This document shows positions 25,695 to 37,615 of a DNA stretch of 64,000 nucleotides, in pieces (position 1 is the stretch's first letter; each line of letters starts with the position of its first letter). A program made the position numbers and the translations under genes. The notes below the pieces were generated by a model. It saw only the letters and a program-made list of their open reading frames with translations. It made no database searches and had not been told where the DNA came from. This DNA is from Paenibacillus chitinolyticus NBRC 15660 (lineage in GTDB: Bacteria > Bacillota > Bacilli > Paenibacillales > NBRC-103111), in the NCBI RefSeq assembly GCF_000739915.1, contig NZ_BBJT01000002.1, positions 310,001-374,000 on the forward strand. Direction: 5' to 3'.

Positions 25695-26801
25695 TTACAG
25701 CCCTTCCCGGATCACTTCTTTTATGAGCGTTTTTCTGACAGGGGTAAGCAGCGATTGGTTGTACACCGCCGGTTTCCCTACTCCGTTAAGTAAAATCATG
25801 CCCAAGTTATCCTCATCGAGCTTAAGATAGCCTCTCTTGTTATCGTGGTTTAAATAGTGGAAGATCGAATCCGGGTCCGATTTCAGCGGAATGTCCTGCA
25901 AGGCCCCTATTTTATTTAAAAGCCAGTAATGCGCGGACACATCATGCTCGGACAGCAGGTTCATCCGGTTCGCTATTTTAGCGGCGTAAATCATGCCCAC
26001 TGCAATGGCTTCCCCGTGCGTGATTCCTCCCTGCTCGGCAAGCTCGATCGCATGACCGATCGTATGGCCGTATTCAAAGATCAGGCCCTTCTTTTTCTCG
26101 TAAATATCTTCGCTTAATACCGACATTTTGGCCGATATGCAGAAGTTAATGAACGTCTCCAACTGCTTCGGAGAATACACATTGGTTGAATTTAAATCAT
26201 CCTCTGTAAATTCCAGGTTGTCGTTTTCCAAGATCAGCATATTTTTTACCAGCTCGCACATTCCCGCTTTCACCTGACGGGGCGGCGACTCCGACAAAAT
26301 TCGGGTATCGGCGAACACGAACCGGGGCGGATAATAAAAGCCGACCAGGTTCTTTCCGCTCGTTAAATTGACCGCCTGCTTGATCGAAAGAACCGAGTCG
26401 GAGGCCGCCAAAAACGTGGTGGGGACGTGAATGAGCGCAATCCCGCGAAACATCATACCGGCCGCCACTCCCGCAACGTTCCCGGTTAACCCTCCGCCAA
26501 CCGCTACGATAGCGGTTCTGCGGTTGGCTCCCAGGGCAATTGCCTGCTCTTGCAAATCTGTCACGGTTGAGAGTGTTTTGTATTCTTCTCCTCCCTGGAA
26601 GCGAAGAATATGTACAGGGGCGAGTTTGCCGAAGTACTCGGCGGCATGATGAACAATAGAGTCCGGTACCCCCGAGTCCGAAATCACGATATACCGATCG
26701 AATTCATCCCGGGGAATATAGTCTTCAATCGATTCCAAAATATGTTCGCCGAATGCAAAGTTAAAACACCGGTCCGCAAAACAAATTTGTTTAGTCGTCA
26801 T
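25695..26801 (-). CDS. btrC: 2-deoxy-scyllo-inosose synthase
   Basis: 368 residues of the dehydroquinate-synthase fold. GGGLTGNVAGVAAG binds NAD; KAGMCELVKN and FEYGHTIGHAIE supply metal ligands (Glu, two His). It converts glucose-6-phosphate to the carbocycle of 2-deoxystreptamine, the committed step. In the reference producer BtrC has a small partner, BtrC2 (PdxT-like), encoded elsewhere; no such gene is in this window. Overlap and spacing (2 bases on each side) mark tight co-transcription with btrB and btrD. Confidence 0.93.
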   Translation of the reverse strand: MTTKQICFADRCFNFAFGEHILESIEDYIPRDEFDRYIVISDSGVPDSIVHHAAEYFGKLAPVHILRFQGGEEYKTLSTVTDLQEQAIALGANRRTAIVAVGGGLTGNVAGVAAGMMFRGIALIHVPTTFLAASDSVLSIKQAVNLTSGKNLVGFYYPPRFVFADTRILSESPPRQVKAGMCELVKNMLILENDNLEFTEDDLNSTNVYSPKQLETFINFCISAKMSVLSEDIYEKKKGLIFEYGHTIGHAIELAEQGGITHGEAIAVGMIYAAKIANRMNLLSEHDVSAHYWLLNKIGALQDIPLKSDPDSIFHYLNHDNKRGYLKLDEDNLGMILLNGVGKPAVYNQSLLTPVRKTLIKEVIREGL

Positions 26802-26803
26802 GT

Positions 26804-28114
26804 TTAACCCCCACCGATCAGATTATCGAGAAGTTTGAGCTGTTTCTCATAGGGGAGCAAATCCGAGGCCCCGTCAATCATGTTCCAAGCGGTCCTGAAC
26901 GTTTGCTCGGCCGTAACCTCTTTTCCCCTCAGGTGCTTGTATTGCTCCGATAAGACATCGGTTACGTTCGTAAACCTGCGAATCATGTCCACTTGGACGT
27001 CTTTGTCCATGCACAGGGAAAGCGATTGATTGTCACCTTCAAACAAAATGAGTCCCTGATTAAAAGCTTCCCGGTAAAACGCTTCTTCCAGTTTTTCGTC
27101 TCCGAATACCAGCTGAAAAATGGAACTTCCGTTGACTTCGATAGGCAAAGCCGATTGAGCGAACAGCTCCTTTAAGTTCCCGGTCAAGGCATGGCCGTAG
27201 AAACGTATCAAATCGTAGCCTTTTCCAGCTTCCATTTTTTTCAGGGTTTCCAGTGAAGATAGGATCGGCAGCATTTGGTAATAGGACGTATACGTGTGTT
27301 CCTTGGTCTCCGCCATAATTTCGTCCGTACTCACCAGGCATGAAATCCGATGTCCGTTCGACAATCCTTTGGAGAAGACGTACATGTCGGCCTTCTCGGC
27401 CGTCACCATCTCGAGCGAGGACCCTTGACGGTGCCGGTAGCCTTGTTTCACATCGTCGCAGCAAACCAGGACTCCGTGTGCCCGGCATATGCCAAGGATT
27501 CTCTCTATCGTTGAAGCCGATAAATACGTATAGTCCGGCGAGAACAGAACCAGGGCGACTTGATCCTTATGTTCCGTCAAGGCGCGTTCCAGCAGCTCGG
27601 GGATGAAATAAAACTCGATCACCCCGTCCTCATTCGGTTCCAGCAGGGCACCCTGCTGCCTCCACATGGGATCCCAGCCGTGATACCCGGAGCTGAGGAC
27701 GATTTTCTTGCCGCTGTAATCCCGTGCGGCATAAACGGCCGCTCTGCAAGCGGCGGTGCCGGTCGCGTAGAACGATACTTTCGCATCCGGCAAAGCACTG
27801 TCTTTCCTGATCCGTTCGGCCAGCTCGACGATCGGTTTGGACGGACCCGTCACAATTTCCCGGTCCTGCTCCAGAAAACTCCGCAAAGCGGCGTTAAGGT
27901 GAGGATCGTTATGGCCCAATATAATCGAGCCCTTCCCGTTCATCAGGTCGATATAATTGCCGCCGTCGTAATCGAATAAGTAAGCCCCGCTTCCCCTTGA
28001 AAACATCACTCTTTCATTGCGAAAGGGATTGACCGGCGAATCGATATGAGTACCGAGTACAGCCAGCAGCTTTTCCGAATTTTCAACCATATCCTGTTTC
28101 ATTTCATCGCTCAC
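26804..28114 (-). CDS. btrB: Class III PLP aminotransferase (6'-amination)
   Basis: 436 residues from GTG 28112-28114, but that codon overlaps the AAGGA ribosome site; ATG 28100-28102 (432 residues) is more plausible. It is a class III aminotransferase: glutamate-1-semialdehyde-like core with [14 protein letters not shown] (Asp binding the pyridine N) and FSKGLSNGH, whose Lys forms the Schiff base. BtrB installs the 6'-amine on the aldehyde made by BtrQ; BtrB also acts on 6'''-type positions in other pathways. Confidence 0.88.
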   Translation of the reverse strand: MSDEMKQDMVENSEKLLAVLGTHIDSPVNPFRNERVMFSRGSGAYLFDYDGGNYIDLMNGKGSIILGHNDPHLNAALRSFLEQDREIVTGPSKPIVELAERIRKDSALPDAKVSFYATGTAACRAAVYAARDYSGKKIVLSSGYHGWDPMWRQQGALLEPNEDGVIEFYFIPELLERALTEHKDQVALVLFSPDYTYLSASTIERILGICRAHGVLVCCDDVKQGYRHRQGSSLEMVTAEKADMYVFSKGLSNGHRISCLVSTDEIMAETKEHTYTSYYQMLPILSSLETLKKMEAGKGYDLIRFYGHALTGNLKELFAQSALPIEVNGSSIFQLVFGDEKLEEAFYREAFNQGLILFEGDNQSLSLCMDKDVQVDMIRRFTNVTDVLSEQYKHLRGKEVTAEQTFRTAWNMIDGASDLLPYEKQLKLLDNLIGGG

Positions 28115-28143
28115 TCCTTAGTCATGACATGCGGTAATGCAGA

Positions 28144-31100
28144 TCAGATATACAAAATTTCTTTTTGAATGTCATATCTCTTTTTCCCGGGATCCGTCAA
28201 ACATTTATCCAGCCTTTGATTTTGCGCCTCGGTCACGGCATAAGGGACATACTGTAAGTCGTCGATGAATGGTTGTAACATGTCTGGTTCCAAAGAGTCC
28301 GCATACGCGTTGAGCAAAACCTGCTTGGCGCGTTTAAACGATTTGCCCCGTTTGGAGAGCTCCTTGGCCACGTCGTTTACAGAGGAAACGGATTTCAAAT
28401 ATTTAGCCGGACAATAGTGCAGCAGCTTGTCCGTCACACTGGATTGCAGCGCTTTATCCCAGGACGGCAGCGTCTCGATAACTTTACCGGCGGCATCTTT
28501 GTGCTTCAGCAGGTTTCTGGATACGATATCGTACGTCAACTGACGCTCATACAGCGACTCCAGTTTGCCCACTGTCTCCAGAGGATAAATGGCGGCAAGG
28601 AATAAGGCGATGTAGGTCGCCGCTTCATAATGCTCGAGCCATTCCGAATAATGATCGGCGCGTGCCATCCCGTCTTCCAGTACGGCAAGCTCACCGACCA
28701 TACGATCGAACCCTTCCCGGTACAGGGAAAGCAGGCGGTTCCGCAGAGACGGCGAAAGGCACAGATACGTGAAAAAAGTAGACATGGCGAACAATTTCAA
28801 GTTGATAAACTGTCCTTCATCGTCAAAACGGACACGATAGTTTACCAGCTTCCCGAAAATGTCTTTCCATTCCGGTTCATCAAACTGAGCGGACAAATCC
28901 TCAACGGCAGAAAGCGGGTTGTGCGAAAAATCGTACGAGCTGTCCAAAACAAACCGGATGATGTGAAAAATCGTTTTGTAGTCGCTTTGCTTCAGAGCGC
29001 CGTCTTCGCTGGATTTTACAGTCATATAACAGGTCCAGGTTCCGGCTACCTTCTCGTAATGAGTGCGGAAACGATAAGCTTCGAACCAGTCGTTGCACTT
29101 GTGCATAAACGACGCAAAAGCCGACAATCTGGCGATTTCATCGTCATGCACGGAAGGAGGTTCGCTAAATTCAACCGAAACGGAATGCTTGTAGAACATA
29201 AATCCTGCCTTGTGCGTACACATCGCCAGCTCGATTTCAAAAAAGTCCTTTTGCATCCGCAATAATCGGTTTTCCTGTTCGGAAAAAGATTGGGCGAACG
29301 CCACCATTTCTTTGACGAAAAGCGGCATATGAGCGCCACTGGACGCGGGAACCAAATGTAACGACCACTGGTGCAGCACGTTGTGAAGCTGATGCAAATT
29401 GGTTAACGACAAGTTTTCGGCATTACCTGCCTCGGCTTCTTCTATCCTTGTTTTCCAATGAATTTCTTCCAGGAAGTAATCTTCGATCTCCGCTTGCCGG
29501 TCTTGTTGGATTTCGATCCATTCAAGGAAGGTTTGAATCACTTTCTCGTTCTTATCGAACTGCCGGATTAAACCGAGCCATTCGGTCAGTAGTCTGGTAT
29601 ACGCTTCATAATAGGACGGACTGCCGTCATCAATTACACTTAGAAGAATTTCTTTGGCCGATTTATCGTATGTTTCGACGACCGTATGAAAAATAGAGCT
29701 GCTCAACTCGCCGAGCGACGCGTATTTATTCATCTCGTTGTTCAATTCAACGAAAACCTCGTTAAAATACGGGAATCTGCCGATAACGCTCAAATCGTAC
29801 GGAATGACGGCAAACTCTTTGCTGACCAGAGAGTAGTTCCGGTAGAGATCGAACAATTGCCGGTTTTCAGTGGCATGCTTTAAAAACTGGCACAGGTGAC
29901 CGGCGTTAAAAATCCCGTTGCGGGCTAAATCCAGAACGATCGGCAGGTCTTCATCCTTCACGGAAGAAAGAATACCGATAAAGCTTTGGATCAGCTCCTC
30001 TTCCTCCGGCTTCGAATAAATACACAAGGCATCCAGATATTGCTCGAATAAAAACAGCACGTCCAGCCGCAATTCAATAACGGCCGAGTTCGCGTTCATT
30101 TCCGCACGGACCCGCTCCAAAAGCGTTTCCCGGTCCCCGCTGCTGCATTTGGCCAAGAGAGGATGGATGCGCAGCACCTTCCAGTACACGAGCGTTTCTT
30201 TAGACCCGCCCGAGTCTTCCGCCTGCCGCTCGAAATAAGCGGCGATGTTCCTGTCTTTGAGCAAATTTTTCGCATGAAACAGAGCCAGGAAATATTTCGC
30301 CGATGCTTCCGGCCACTCACGGCTTTCTAAAAATGCTGGAGCCGTTTCACCCGTCAACCGATCGGCGGCGTTTGCATAGTAACTCGGTGAGCGGACACCG
30401 TCTTTCCCGTGAAAAATGAAGCTGTAATCCGGATAGGCACTGTTGGCCGCCAAATGCTGTCTAGTCTTTTCCGAGAAGAAGGGCTTGTTTAACAACTCGT
30501 TGAAATACTCGTCCGCCGTGACCACCATAGCTTCCGGCTGCTTCTTCTCTTCACGGTCCTGAACAAGAATGCAGTTGTCCGGAAGTGGAATAATTTCCCT
30601 GGTCCCGTATTCCAACGCCTTGGCTTCTTTGTTGTGGCTGTACAAACGGCACTGCAGGGAAAAAGGATCAAGGACGATATAATTCATACTTTCCGGTATA
30701 AGCGCAATCTCGATACGTATGACCGGGATTCCGACCTGGTTAAACATTATCCCGGCATGTTCCGTTCTCGTACCGAATTCCACCAGAATGGCGGCGATAT
30801 CCTCTTTAACGTCTTTGCTGGTGTACTGAAGATAGGCGTTCCAAGCTTCGTTCAAGGTAACCGCCTTAATAAATTTGCCGAAGAACGGCTTGCCGCCCTG
30901 CGAGATGAACTCCTTTGCATCCAGACAAAGGGCGCAGTCCTTTTCCAATTTCTTTTGGGAGGAATCCGACAGCTCGTAAACAGGCTGGAACAAGCGGTAA
31001 TTCTTGGCCGGTCTTGTCTGCACCAGAAACAAGCTTTGCATGTTCACTTCCTGAAAACTATGCCCCTGCCACAAGTTCAACTCGTCGCCCGGCAGCAAAT

Positions 31101-31818
31101 ACCGGACACTATTGTTCGCTTTCACATGCTGCGTAGAGAAAAGATCGAATCCGAAAGCAATCTGCCCCGTAAGATTTCCGCCGGCAAGTTCCGTTAAGCT
31201 TGTCATGGAAATCGTTCCGAAATCCGAGTCTCCTACCCATTCGCAATCAAGCGCATAGTCCGGCATGGTGCTGTGAAGGTTTTTAAGCAGACCGATGATC
31301 GTTTGTAAATCTTCTCCCCTGACATAAGGCGTTGCATCATGAGGAACATGAAGCCCGGCATGCTCCGATTGGACCAGTGGCTGGACAAAAACGGGAATAG
31401 GCTCATGATCGTGCAAATTCCGGTTCACGAAACGTCTATTCTGGTTCCTGGCGTGCTCCGTGCTTCCGCTGAGCATGACCTGCGCAAGCACATCGTAAAA
31501 GTTATCCCGGTGCTCACAAACTAAACTGAGATATGCGCCGGCATTCGTCGTTTCGTTTAAGTCTTCTTCCCCGGAGCTTCTGACAATCCATGGCAGGTCC
31601 CCGCAGACCTCTCTAATCTGATCGAACCGGGATGGTTCGCGCTGCTCGATGTACCGGGCCATCTGGCCCGGCAGCTCCTCCTCGGTACCGCTGTATTGTT
31701 CCAGAAATTCAACGGCCGGTTTAGGATCGATTGGATATAGAGGGGGAATATGCGCCGTAAACGTCTCATTGTTCCTCAGCTCCAACAATCGCTCGCATTT
31801 TATTCCGAAGCTATTCAT
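28144..31818 (-). CDS. PEP-synthase-like giant protein with C-terminal domain of unknown function
   Basis: 1224 residues from ATG 31816-31818 (AGGAGG 6 bases upstream). N-terminal third resembles the PEP synthase/pyruvate phosphate dikinase ATP-binding domain: VRSSGEED at about residue 80 and VQTRP at about 267. Next is a phosphohistidine swivelling domain: ILVEFGTRTEHAGIMFNQVG, with the candidate catalytic His near 354. The remaining 800 residues are helical and unrecognised, with no PEP-synthase barrel. Rifampicin phosphotransferase has similar ATP and His domains, in a different order. Inside the antibiotic operon this could be a phosphotransferase for self-protection or a biosynthetic step (inference). 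I do not recall whether the reference cluster has an equivalent. Confidence 0.75.
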   Translation of the reverse strand: MNSFGIKCERLLELRNNETFTAHIPPLYPIDPKPAVEFLEQYSGTEEELPGQMARYIEQREPSRFDQIREVCGDLPWIVRSSGEEDLNETTNAGAYLSLVCEHRDNFYDVLAQVMLSGSTEHARNQNRRFVNRNLHDHEPIPVFVQPLVQSEHAGLHVPHDATPYVRGEDLQTIIGLLKNLHSTMPDYALDCEWVGDSDFGTISMTSLTELAGGNLTGQIAFGFDLFSTQHVKANNSVRYLLPGDELNLWQGHSFQEVNMQSLFLVQTRPAKNYRLFQPVYELSDSSQKKLEKDCALCLDAKEFISQGGKPFFGKFIKAVTLNEAWNAYLQYTSKDVKEDIAAILVEFGTRTEHAGIMFNQVGIPVIRIEIALIPESMNYIVLDPFSLQCRLYSHNKEAKALEYGTREIIPLPDNCILVQDREEKKQPEAMVVTADEYFNELLNKPFFSEKTRQHLAANSAYPDYSFIFHGKDGVRSPSYYANAADRLTGETAPAFLESREWPEASAKYFLALFHAKNLLKDRNIAAYFERQAEDSGGSKETLVYWKVLRIHPLLAKCSSGDRETLLERVRAEMNANSAVIELRLDVLFLFEQYLDALCIYSKPEEEELIQSFIGILSSVKDEDLPIVLDLARNGIFNAGHLCQFLKHATENRQLFDLYRNYSLVSKEFAVIPYDLSVIGRFPYFNEVFVELNNEMNKYASLGELSSSIFHTVVETYDKSAKEILLSVIDDGSPSYYEAYTRLLTEWLGLIRQFDKNEKVIQTFLEWIEIQQDRQAEIEDYFLEEIHWKTRIEEAEAGNAENLSLTNLHQLHNVLHQWSLHLVPASSGAHMPLFVKEMVAFAQSFSEQENRLLRMQKDFFEIELAMCTHKAGFMFYKHSVSVEFSEPPSVHDDEIARLSAFASFMHKCNDWFEAYRFRTHYEKVAGTWTCYMTVKSSEDGALKQSDYKTIFHIIRFVLDSSYDFSHNPLSAVEDLSAQFDEPEWKDIFGKLVNYRVRFDDEGQFINLKLFAMSTFFTYLCLSPSLRNRLLSLYREGFDRMVGELAVLEDGMARADHYSEWLEHYEAATYIALFLAAIYPLETVGKLESLYERQLTYDIVSRNLLKHKDAAGKVIETLPSWDKALQSSVTDKLLHYCPAKYLKSVSSVNDVAKELSKRGKSFKRAKQVLLNAYADSLEPDMLQPFIDDLQYVPYAVTEAQNQRLDKCLTDPGKKRYDIQKEILYI

Positions 31819-31864
31819 ACAAAGCCTCCTCAAGCATGTACATGGTTTCGTTCGACCGTGACAT

Positions 31865-33679
31865 TTATCTTACATCCGAAAGCTTCGGCTTCATGGCCTG
31901 AAGATACTCGAATGATTGCATCGTTTCCGATAAAATCAGCTCTTTCGACAAACGGCTTTCACCTTTCGCCTGTTTTAAAAGGTTCGCGACTTGCAGGATG
32001 CAAGCGATCGGCAGGGCATCGGCGACTGCTTCAACGGTTAAGGATTCGGCTTCTTTTTGCACCTGATTTACCAGCAGACGGAAGTCATCGGGCCTCACCC
32101 TGTTTTCCAAAAGAAACGAAGCCAGCTCCACCTCGATACTGGAAGTGCCGCCCCAGGTGGAATCGACGTGAAAACGGTACGTTTTCAGGCGCTGCCCGGC
32201 TGAAAGCCTCGCTCTCCAGTGCCCATACTGGTTCGCGTAAGGCAAGGACGTGTAAACATGGGCGGACGAAGTCCATTCGGTATGCAAACTTTGTTCGAAC
32301 CAATCCGGATCAGAGGGCAGCTTTCTCCCGATGAAGTCCTCCATCTCTCCCAGATAGGCTTGCCAATGATCGGCTAAAGGATGAACGGGATGACCTCCGC
32401 TTACTTGGCACGAAGCAAGCAGCGTTTTCCAGTAACCGGACATGTTTTGGCAAATCTCGTTTGTCACGGCTGAAGGCATGTTGACGAACAGGTCTCTCAT
32501 TTCCCGTAATTCCGGTTCATATTTGGTCACCACATAACCGTCCTCATACGCTAAAACATCAGGTAAATACTGTTCAAACTTTTTCAGCTGATGAAATTGA
32601 AAGTCGCCGAAAAGATCTTTCCCGATAAATTTTGCGAATGCGACCGGCTCATTCGTGCTTTTTTGCCGGATAAAAAACGGTGTTTTCTTCGGGTTAATCC
32701 GGAAGGGAGCGTCATGGCGATACATCGGATCATTCCAATGAGGCACGGATTTTGAAGGGACCGTTTCCAAATCCGCCGGACGTGCGTCAGATATCCCGAG
32801 CTTCGGCAGAAGAAACTCCACCACTTCTTCCGAGCTGCCGAGCATCTGCCATATGCGCTTTTTTTTCGCCGCATTCAGAGGGATACGATCGCTCCGCTTC
32901 ACAAGCCGGCCGTTCTCGATTTTGAACAACCGGCCCGGAGAAGAAACCCAGACCGACTTGTTCAGCCGATACTTCACGCTAAGTCTTCCGGCCAGTTCCA
33001 GAACAGTCCCGCCCGTATGCGGCTGATCTTCCAGAATCACGATATCCGTATCCGGATCTATTGCGTCCGGCAGCATCGAGAGTTCCTCGGGCAAATACAA
33101 GGACGCGCCCGGGTCCGAAGGCTTCCGCAGGGCTCGGACTGTGTGATAGTGGGCATCACTGCCCCACCTCTGCCGCAATGCCGATGCCCATAACGGGGCG
33201 TAGAAAGCACCTCCGGTTCGAACGCCGATGAGAACTGGCGGTGAAGACGGATCGGCATGGTCTCTCAGCCAGTGCAGAGCATCCTCCCGGCAAACCTCCA
33301 GGTCGCACAAATCATACCCGGAGCATTCCGGGGTACGAAGCTCCTGCATCACTCTGATTAAAGAGAACAGCTCCGGTCTTTTCTGCGTAACGGATGATTT
33401 TGCAACCTTGTAGTCCGGCCATGCCGGTGTACTCCCCCACGCCTCCTGCGTACCTTCCGCAATGTCGGAAGCAGCCTGCACGCATAGGCTGCGTTGAGAG
33501 GCCAGCCGGACAGCCAGACGATCACTGTCCTCAGGATGCACGCCGCACCGGCTCAGCAAGAGCAAATCCGCTAACCGCTGCTCCAGGATACAGGCGTACA
33601 TGTAATGGTGAAGGCGGTCCTTGCTTCCTCTCACGTAGCTCTCCAATTCGTGAAACAAAGAGATCGGATTATCCTTCAT
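31865..33679 (-). CDS. btrL: PRPP-dependent neamine phosphoribosyltransferase
   Basis: 604 residues. The PRPP loop is [16 protein letters not shown] (Glu217-Asp218, Thr222-Thr225), preceded by an adenine-PRTase-like fold. BtrL moves 5-phosphoribose to neamine; BtrP then dephosphorylates. The PRTase unit explains only about 250 residues. Residues 300-600 are unassigned: [19 protein letters not shown] and VVTKYEP hint at a kinase-like lobe, but this is weak. It overlaps btrM by 11 bases at its start. Confidence 0.83.
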   Translation of the reverse strand: MKDNPISLFHELESYVRGSKDRLHHYMYACILEQRLADLLLLSRCGVHPEDSDRLAVRLASQRSLCVQAASDIAEGTQEAWGSTPAWPDYKVAKSSVTQKRPELFSLIRVMQELRTPECSGYDLCDLEVCREDALHWLRDHADPSSPPVLIGVRTGGAFYAPLWASALRQRWGSDAHYHTVRALRKPSDPGASLYLPEELSMLPDAIDPDTDIVILEDQPHTGGTVLELAGRLSVKYRLNKSVWVSSPGRLFKIENGRLVKRSDRIPLNAAKKKRIWQMLGSSEEVVEFLLPKLGISDARPADLETVPSKSVPHWNDPMYRHDAPFRINPKKTPFFIRQKSTNEPVAFAKFIGKDLFGDFQFHQLKKFEQYLPDVLAYEDGYVVTKYEPELREMRDLFVNMPSAVTNEICQNMSGYWKTLLASCQVSGGHPVHPLADHWQAYLGEMEDFIGRKLPSDPDWFEQSLHTEWTSSAHVYTSLPYANQYGHWRARLSAGQRLKTYRFHVDSTWGGTSSIEVELASFLLENRVRPDDFRLLVNQVQKEAESLTVEAVADALPIACILQVANLLKQAKGESRLSKELILSETMQSFEYLQAMKPKLSDVR

Positions 33680-34907
33680 GGACGGCAGCCTCTTTTGAAG
33701 CGTACAAATTCAAATAATTCGGATACACGCAGTGCGGCAAAAATTTACTGACAACCTCGGGTCTCGAATGGAGCCGCAGGGACTCGGCAACGGAGTCGTT
33801 CGTCAATATTTTATAAGCCTCGTCAGCAATCCCCTTCACGTCGCTCGGGTCCGTTAAAATCGCGGTTTCACCGTGTGTGAAAATATCGGCGGGGCCGCCG
33901 TTATTGGTCGAGATGATCGGAACTCCCGCAATGGCGGCTTCAATAAGGCTTCCACCGAATTCCTCATGGTGAGAGGGCAGCAGGAACAACTGGGCATGGT
34001 GCAGATAACAGGAAACAAATTTATGTGAAATAAAACCGGTGATACGGAATTGGTTTTGCAAATTCGCCGCTTTAATTTGTTCTTCCATCGCCTCGCGCTG
34101 GGGACCGTCCCCGCACACGATGAATTGCAAATCGCCGATTTTGTCCGCAAGCTCCTTCGCAACGCTTACAAAGGTTGCCCAACCTTTCTCGTGTGCGATT
34201 CTGCCTAGAAACAAAACCGTTTTTTTGCCGAGAAGCTCGGTTTTTAACCGGTTGCAAAAAGGACAATCGATGGAATGACTGAGATGATTCGATCCGATAC
34301 AGTCGCTGATCGCCGTCACTTTCGACGAATCCTCAAGGAGACGGTTATAGCTGTCCAGTCTCTTATCCGTAAGAACGACGGCTTTATGGCTGAGTTTAAT
34401 GCTCTTTAGTTCCACGGATTTAACAAAATCGTGCACGAATTGATCCCACTTGTTCATGGGCTTGTATGTAAATATCCGGCTGCAATGAATCGTTAAAATC
34501 AAAGGCTTTTTTAAAAATTTTTGAGCGAACATTCCGGCGAGCAACGGCCATACCACACCGCTTGCATGGACATGAATCGCGTCGTAGTTCTTCTTTTTCC
34601 CGTTCAGAACGATCCATTTGACAGCCCCCATGAACCAGCTCTGATCGAGAAACAGCGTTCCCGTTTGACTGGATTTAAAGGGCAGCGTCATAAAACGGAC
34701 GGAATGAACGGTCAAGCGCTCCCGAATGGGTAATGTTCGCGGGATGCCGGGAATGCCGGTTGTGAGTACATCCTGCCGGACCCCTTGATCGGCCAGCCAT
34801 TCCGTCAAATTCGTGATTTGAACCTGCATGCCGCCCATCGGATCAAACCGGCTCGGCCATTCGGTAGTCTCAAAGTAGTAATGAGGGGTAAGCCGCAAAA
34901 TATTCAA
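33669..34907 (-). CDS. btrM: GT4-family N-acetylglucosaminyltransferase
   Basis: 412 residues, GT-B fold. [17 protein letters not shown] and the C-terminal [23 protein letters not shown] (E-x7-E nucleotide motif) identify family GT4. BtrM joins UDP-GlcNAc to 2-deoxystreptamine, giving 2'-N-acetylparomamine. Start is TTG 34905-34907 behind GAGGGGG. Neighbouring btrN is 18 bases upstream. Confidence 0.88.
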   Translation of the reverse strand: MNILRLTPHYYFETTEWPSRFDPMGGMQVQITNLTEWLADQGVRQDVLTTGIPGIPRTLPIRERLTVHSVRFMTLPFKSSQTGTLFLDQSWFMGAVKWIVLNGKKKNYDAIHVHASGVVWPLLAGMFAQKFLKKPLILTIHCSRIFTYKPMNKWDQFVHDFVKSVELKSIKLSHKAVVLTDKRLDSYNRLLEDSSKVTAISDCIGSNHLSHSIDCPFCNRLKTELLGKKTVLFLGRIAHEKGWATFVSVAKELADKIGDLQFIVCGDGPQREAMEEQIKAANLQNQFRITGFISHKFVSCYLHHAQLFLLPSHHEEFGGSLIEAAIAGVPIISTNNGGPADIFTHGETAILTDPSDVKGIADEAYKILTNDSVAESLRLHSRPEVVSKFLPHCVYPNYLNLYASKEAAVHEG

Positions 34908-34925
34908 ACGTACACCCCCTCTTCG

Positions 34926-35678
34926 TTACAGCACATAATCGTACTGATCTTCTGTCTGCACACTTACATTGTTGCAATTTTTGCATAGATCCGATTTGCC
35001 CCTATGCCCTTCTTTTAGCAATTTCCGGAAAGAAGTGAATTTCTCATTGTGCCAAATATCCGAAATATGATGTTCGCCGATATTGCCCATAACCATCTTT
35101 TGATTGAAATCTTCAAAGCATGGCAGCACGTTCCCCAAAACGGTAACAACGACCAGATTGGAGGGCACCATGCACGACATGTTGGCTTTCGAAGCTTGGG
35201 GAATATTATCCATAATCCCACCCCGATTGGATAGAATCAGATCCGAATGATCGAGATAGACCACTTTTTCTTTTTCCGCCCCCGCCAGTTGGTCGTATAC
35301 GCCTCTGAATTTGTGCTTGGCTCCGGCATGCTGGGTCACAATGAACTTTTGAATGCCCAGTTCCGTCAAGGTCTTTAACCGTTTTTCGGTAAGAAAATCG
35401 CCGTTTGTGTAAATAATGGGCCTTGCTCTAGGAATATATTCCGTTGTCATGCCAACAAACAGATCGAGATTTTTGCACAAAAGCGGCTCCCCGTAAAAGT
35501 GAAACGAAATGCGTCCCGCAAAATCCAGCGAGCTTAACTGTTCCATCAGCGATTTATACAAGGCGGGGTCCATCTCTCCGTTCTCTTTACGCTGGGATAC
35601 ACTGTTGGGGCAGTACCAGCACGTGCGGTTGCATTGAGAATTGACTTCTACTTCGATCATCGAAAACAGCTTATCCAT
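34926..35678 (-). CDS. btrN: Radical SAM 2-deoxy-scyllo-inosamine dehydrogenase
   Basis: 250 residues, the exact length of the characterised BtrN. The radical SAM cluster is held by Cys16-x3-Cys20-x2-Cys23 and the auxiliary cluster by Cys169, Cys187, Cys232 and Cys235, all at the positions known for BtrN. It oxidises 2-deoxy-scyllo-inosamine to the 3-keto compound using SAM. AGGAGG precedes ATG. The radical route distinguishes Bacillus-type butirosin producers from actinomycete pathways, which use NAD enzymes. Confidence 0.95.
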   Translation of the reverse strand: MDKLFSMIEVEVNSQCNRTCWYCPNSVSQRKENGEMDPALYKSLMEQLSSLDFAGRISFHFYGEPLLCKNLDLFVGMTTEYIPRARPIIYTNGDFLTEKRLKTLTELGIQKFIVTQHAGAKHKFRGVYDQLAGAEKEKVVYLDHSDLILSNRGGIMDNIPQASKANMSCMVPSNLVVVTVLGNVLPCFEDFNQKMVMGNIGEHHISDIWHNEKFTSFRKLLKEGHRGKSDLCKNCNNVSVQTEDQYDYVL

Positions 35679-35707
35679 CCCAATTCCTCCTCGCTAATCA
35701 TCCTTCG

Positions 35708-36991
<1,284 letters not shown>

Positions 36992-37010
36992 TTATTAATC
37001 GACTTTAGTT

Positions 37011-37070
37011 TCCATAATGTGTTATTTATGGATACATTTACATCCTATAATTACCAAAATTAAATGTCAA
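37011..37070 (-). promoter_or_regulatory. Promoter and leader operator of the btr operon
   Basis: On the minus strand TTGACA (37065-37070), 17 bases, TAGGAT (37042-37047). In the roughly 70-base leader an inverted repeat TCCATAA-8-TTATGGA (37011-37032) follows. It could be a hairpin or a repressor operator. The operator and promoter spacing are clear; their function is inferred. Confidence 0.7.
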
Positions 37071-37079
37071 CTACCATTT

Positions 37080-37560
37080 TTGGGAATTAACTGGTTTTTT
37101 AAATTTTGTTTTAGAGGTAAAAAGAATGAGATATAAACCATAAATAGTTGAATTTTTCCTATATTTGGGTTTTTCTCTTCTGCTTTTACGCACAATCCGT
37201 GTTTCGGTTGCTCCTTTTGCAGGAAATAAGGCTGGAGTCACAACGACTAGGTCTGAGCTGTCAACGCGGTCATCCTCTTCTGCTTCTTTCGTACCTAACG
37301 CTTGCCGGTTCTTTAATCGGCATTTTATGACAATAACCGGTAAAAAATTAGCTGCTTATAGTCTCAACGAATTATATGCAGGGTCTTACATCCGTGAAAT
37401 TCCGCTGCACAGGTTCATTTCGGATAAGAAGCGGGTAGAGCCGTTACCCTGCACGCTCCTAAGACCTACGGTATCTCCTGTTTTCTCAGCCGCACAAAAA
37501 ACGGCCCCTTAACAAATGGGAACCGTATCCCCCCTTCGTAAGGAACCGTTTTTGCTTTTA
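37080..37560. other. Intergenic stretch without a convincing gene
   Basis: Between the btr promoter and the terminator at 37569 there is no open frame with a ribosome site. An uninterrupted minus-strand frame (about 37060-37320) and a plus-strand frame from ATG 37327 exist but neither resembles a known family nor has a Shine-Dalgarno. A long-range inverted repeat AAAAACGG (about 37496) ... CCGTTTTT (about 37546) is visible. Probably decayed or non-coding DNA. Confidence 0.4.
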
Positions 37561-37568
37561 TTTTCGAC

Positions 37569-37591
37569 AAAAAAAGGCCCGTTTCCGGGCC
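37569..37591 (-). terminator. Terminator
   Basis: GGCCCG-TTTC-CGGGCC stem; on the minus strand it is followed by seven T residues. It ends the transcript of the SuFu gene and the short frame after it. Confidence 0.85.
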
Positions 37592-37615
37592 CTGATCTCC
37601 ATGCGATATAGTCCG

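Noticed and set aside
28144-31818. Lantibiotic dehydratase (LanB-like) as an alternative identity
   Set aside because: No LanB motifs; the ATP-grasp and phosphohistidine segments fit the PEP-synthase family instead.
37080-37560. Two open frames in the btr promoter region
   Set aside because: No ribosome sites and no recognisable family; treated as non-coding.
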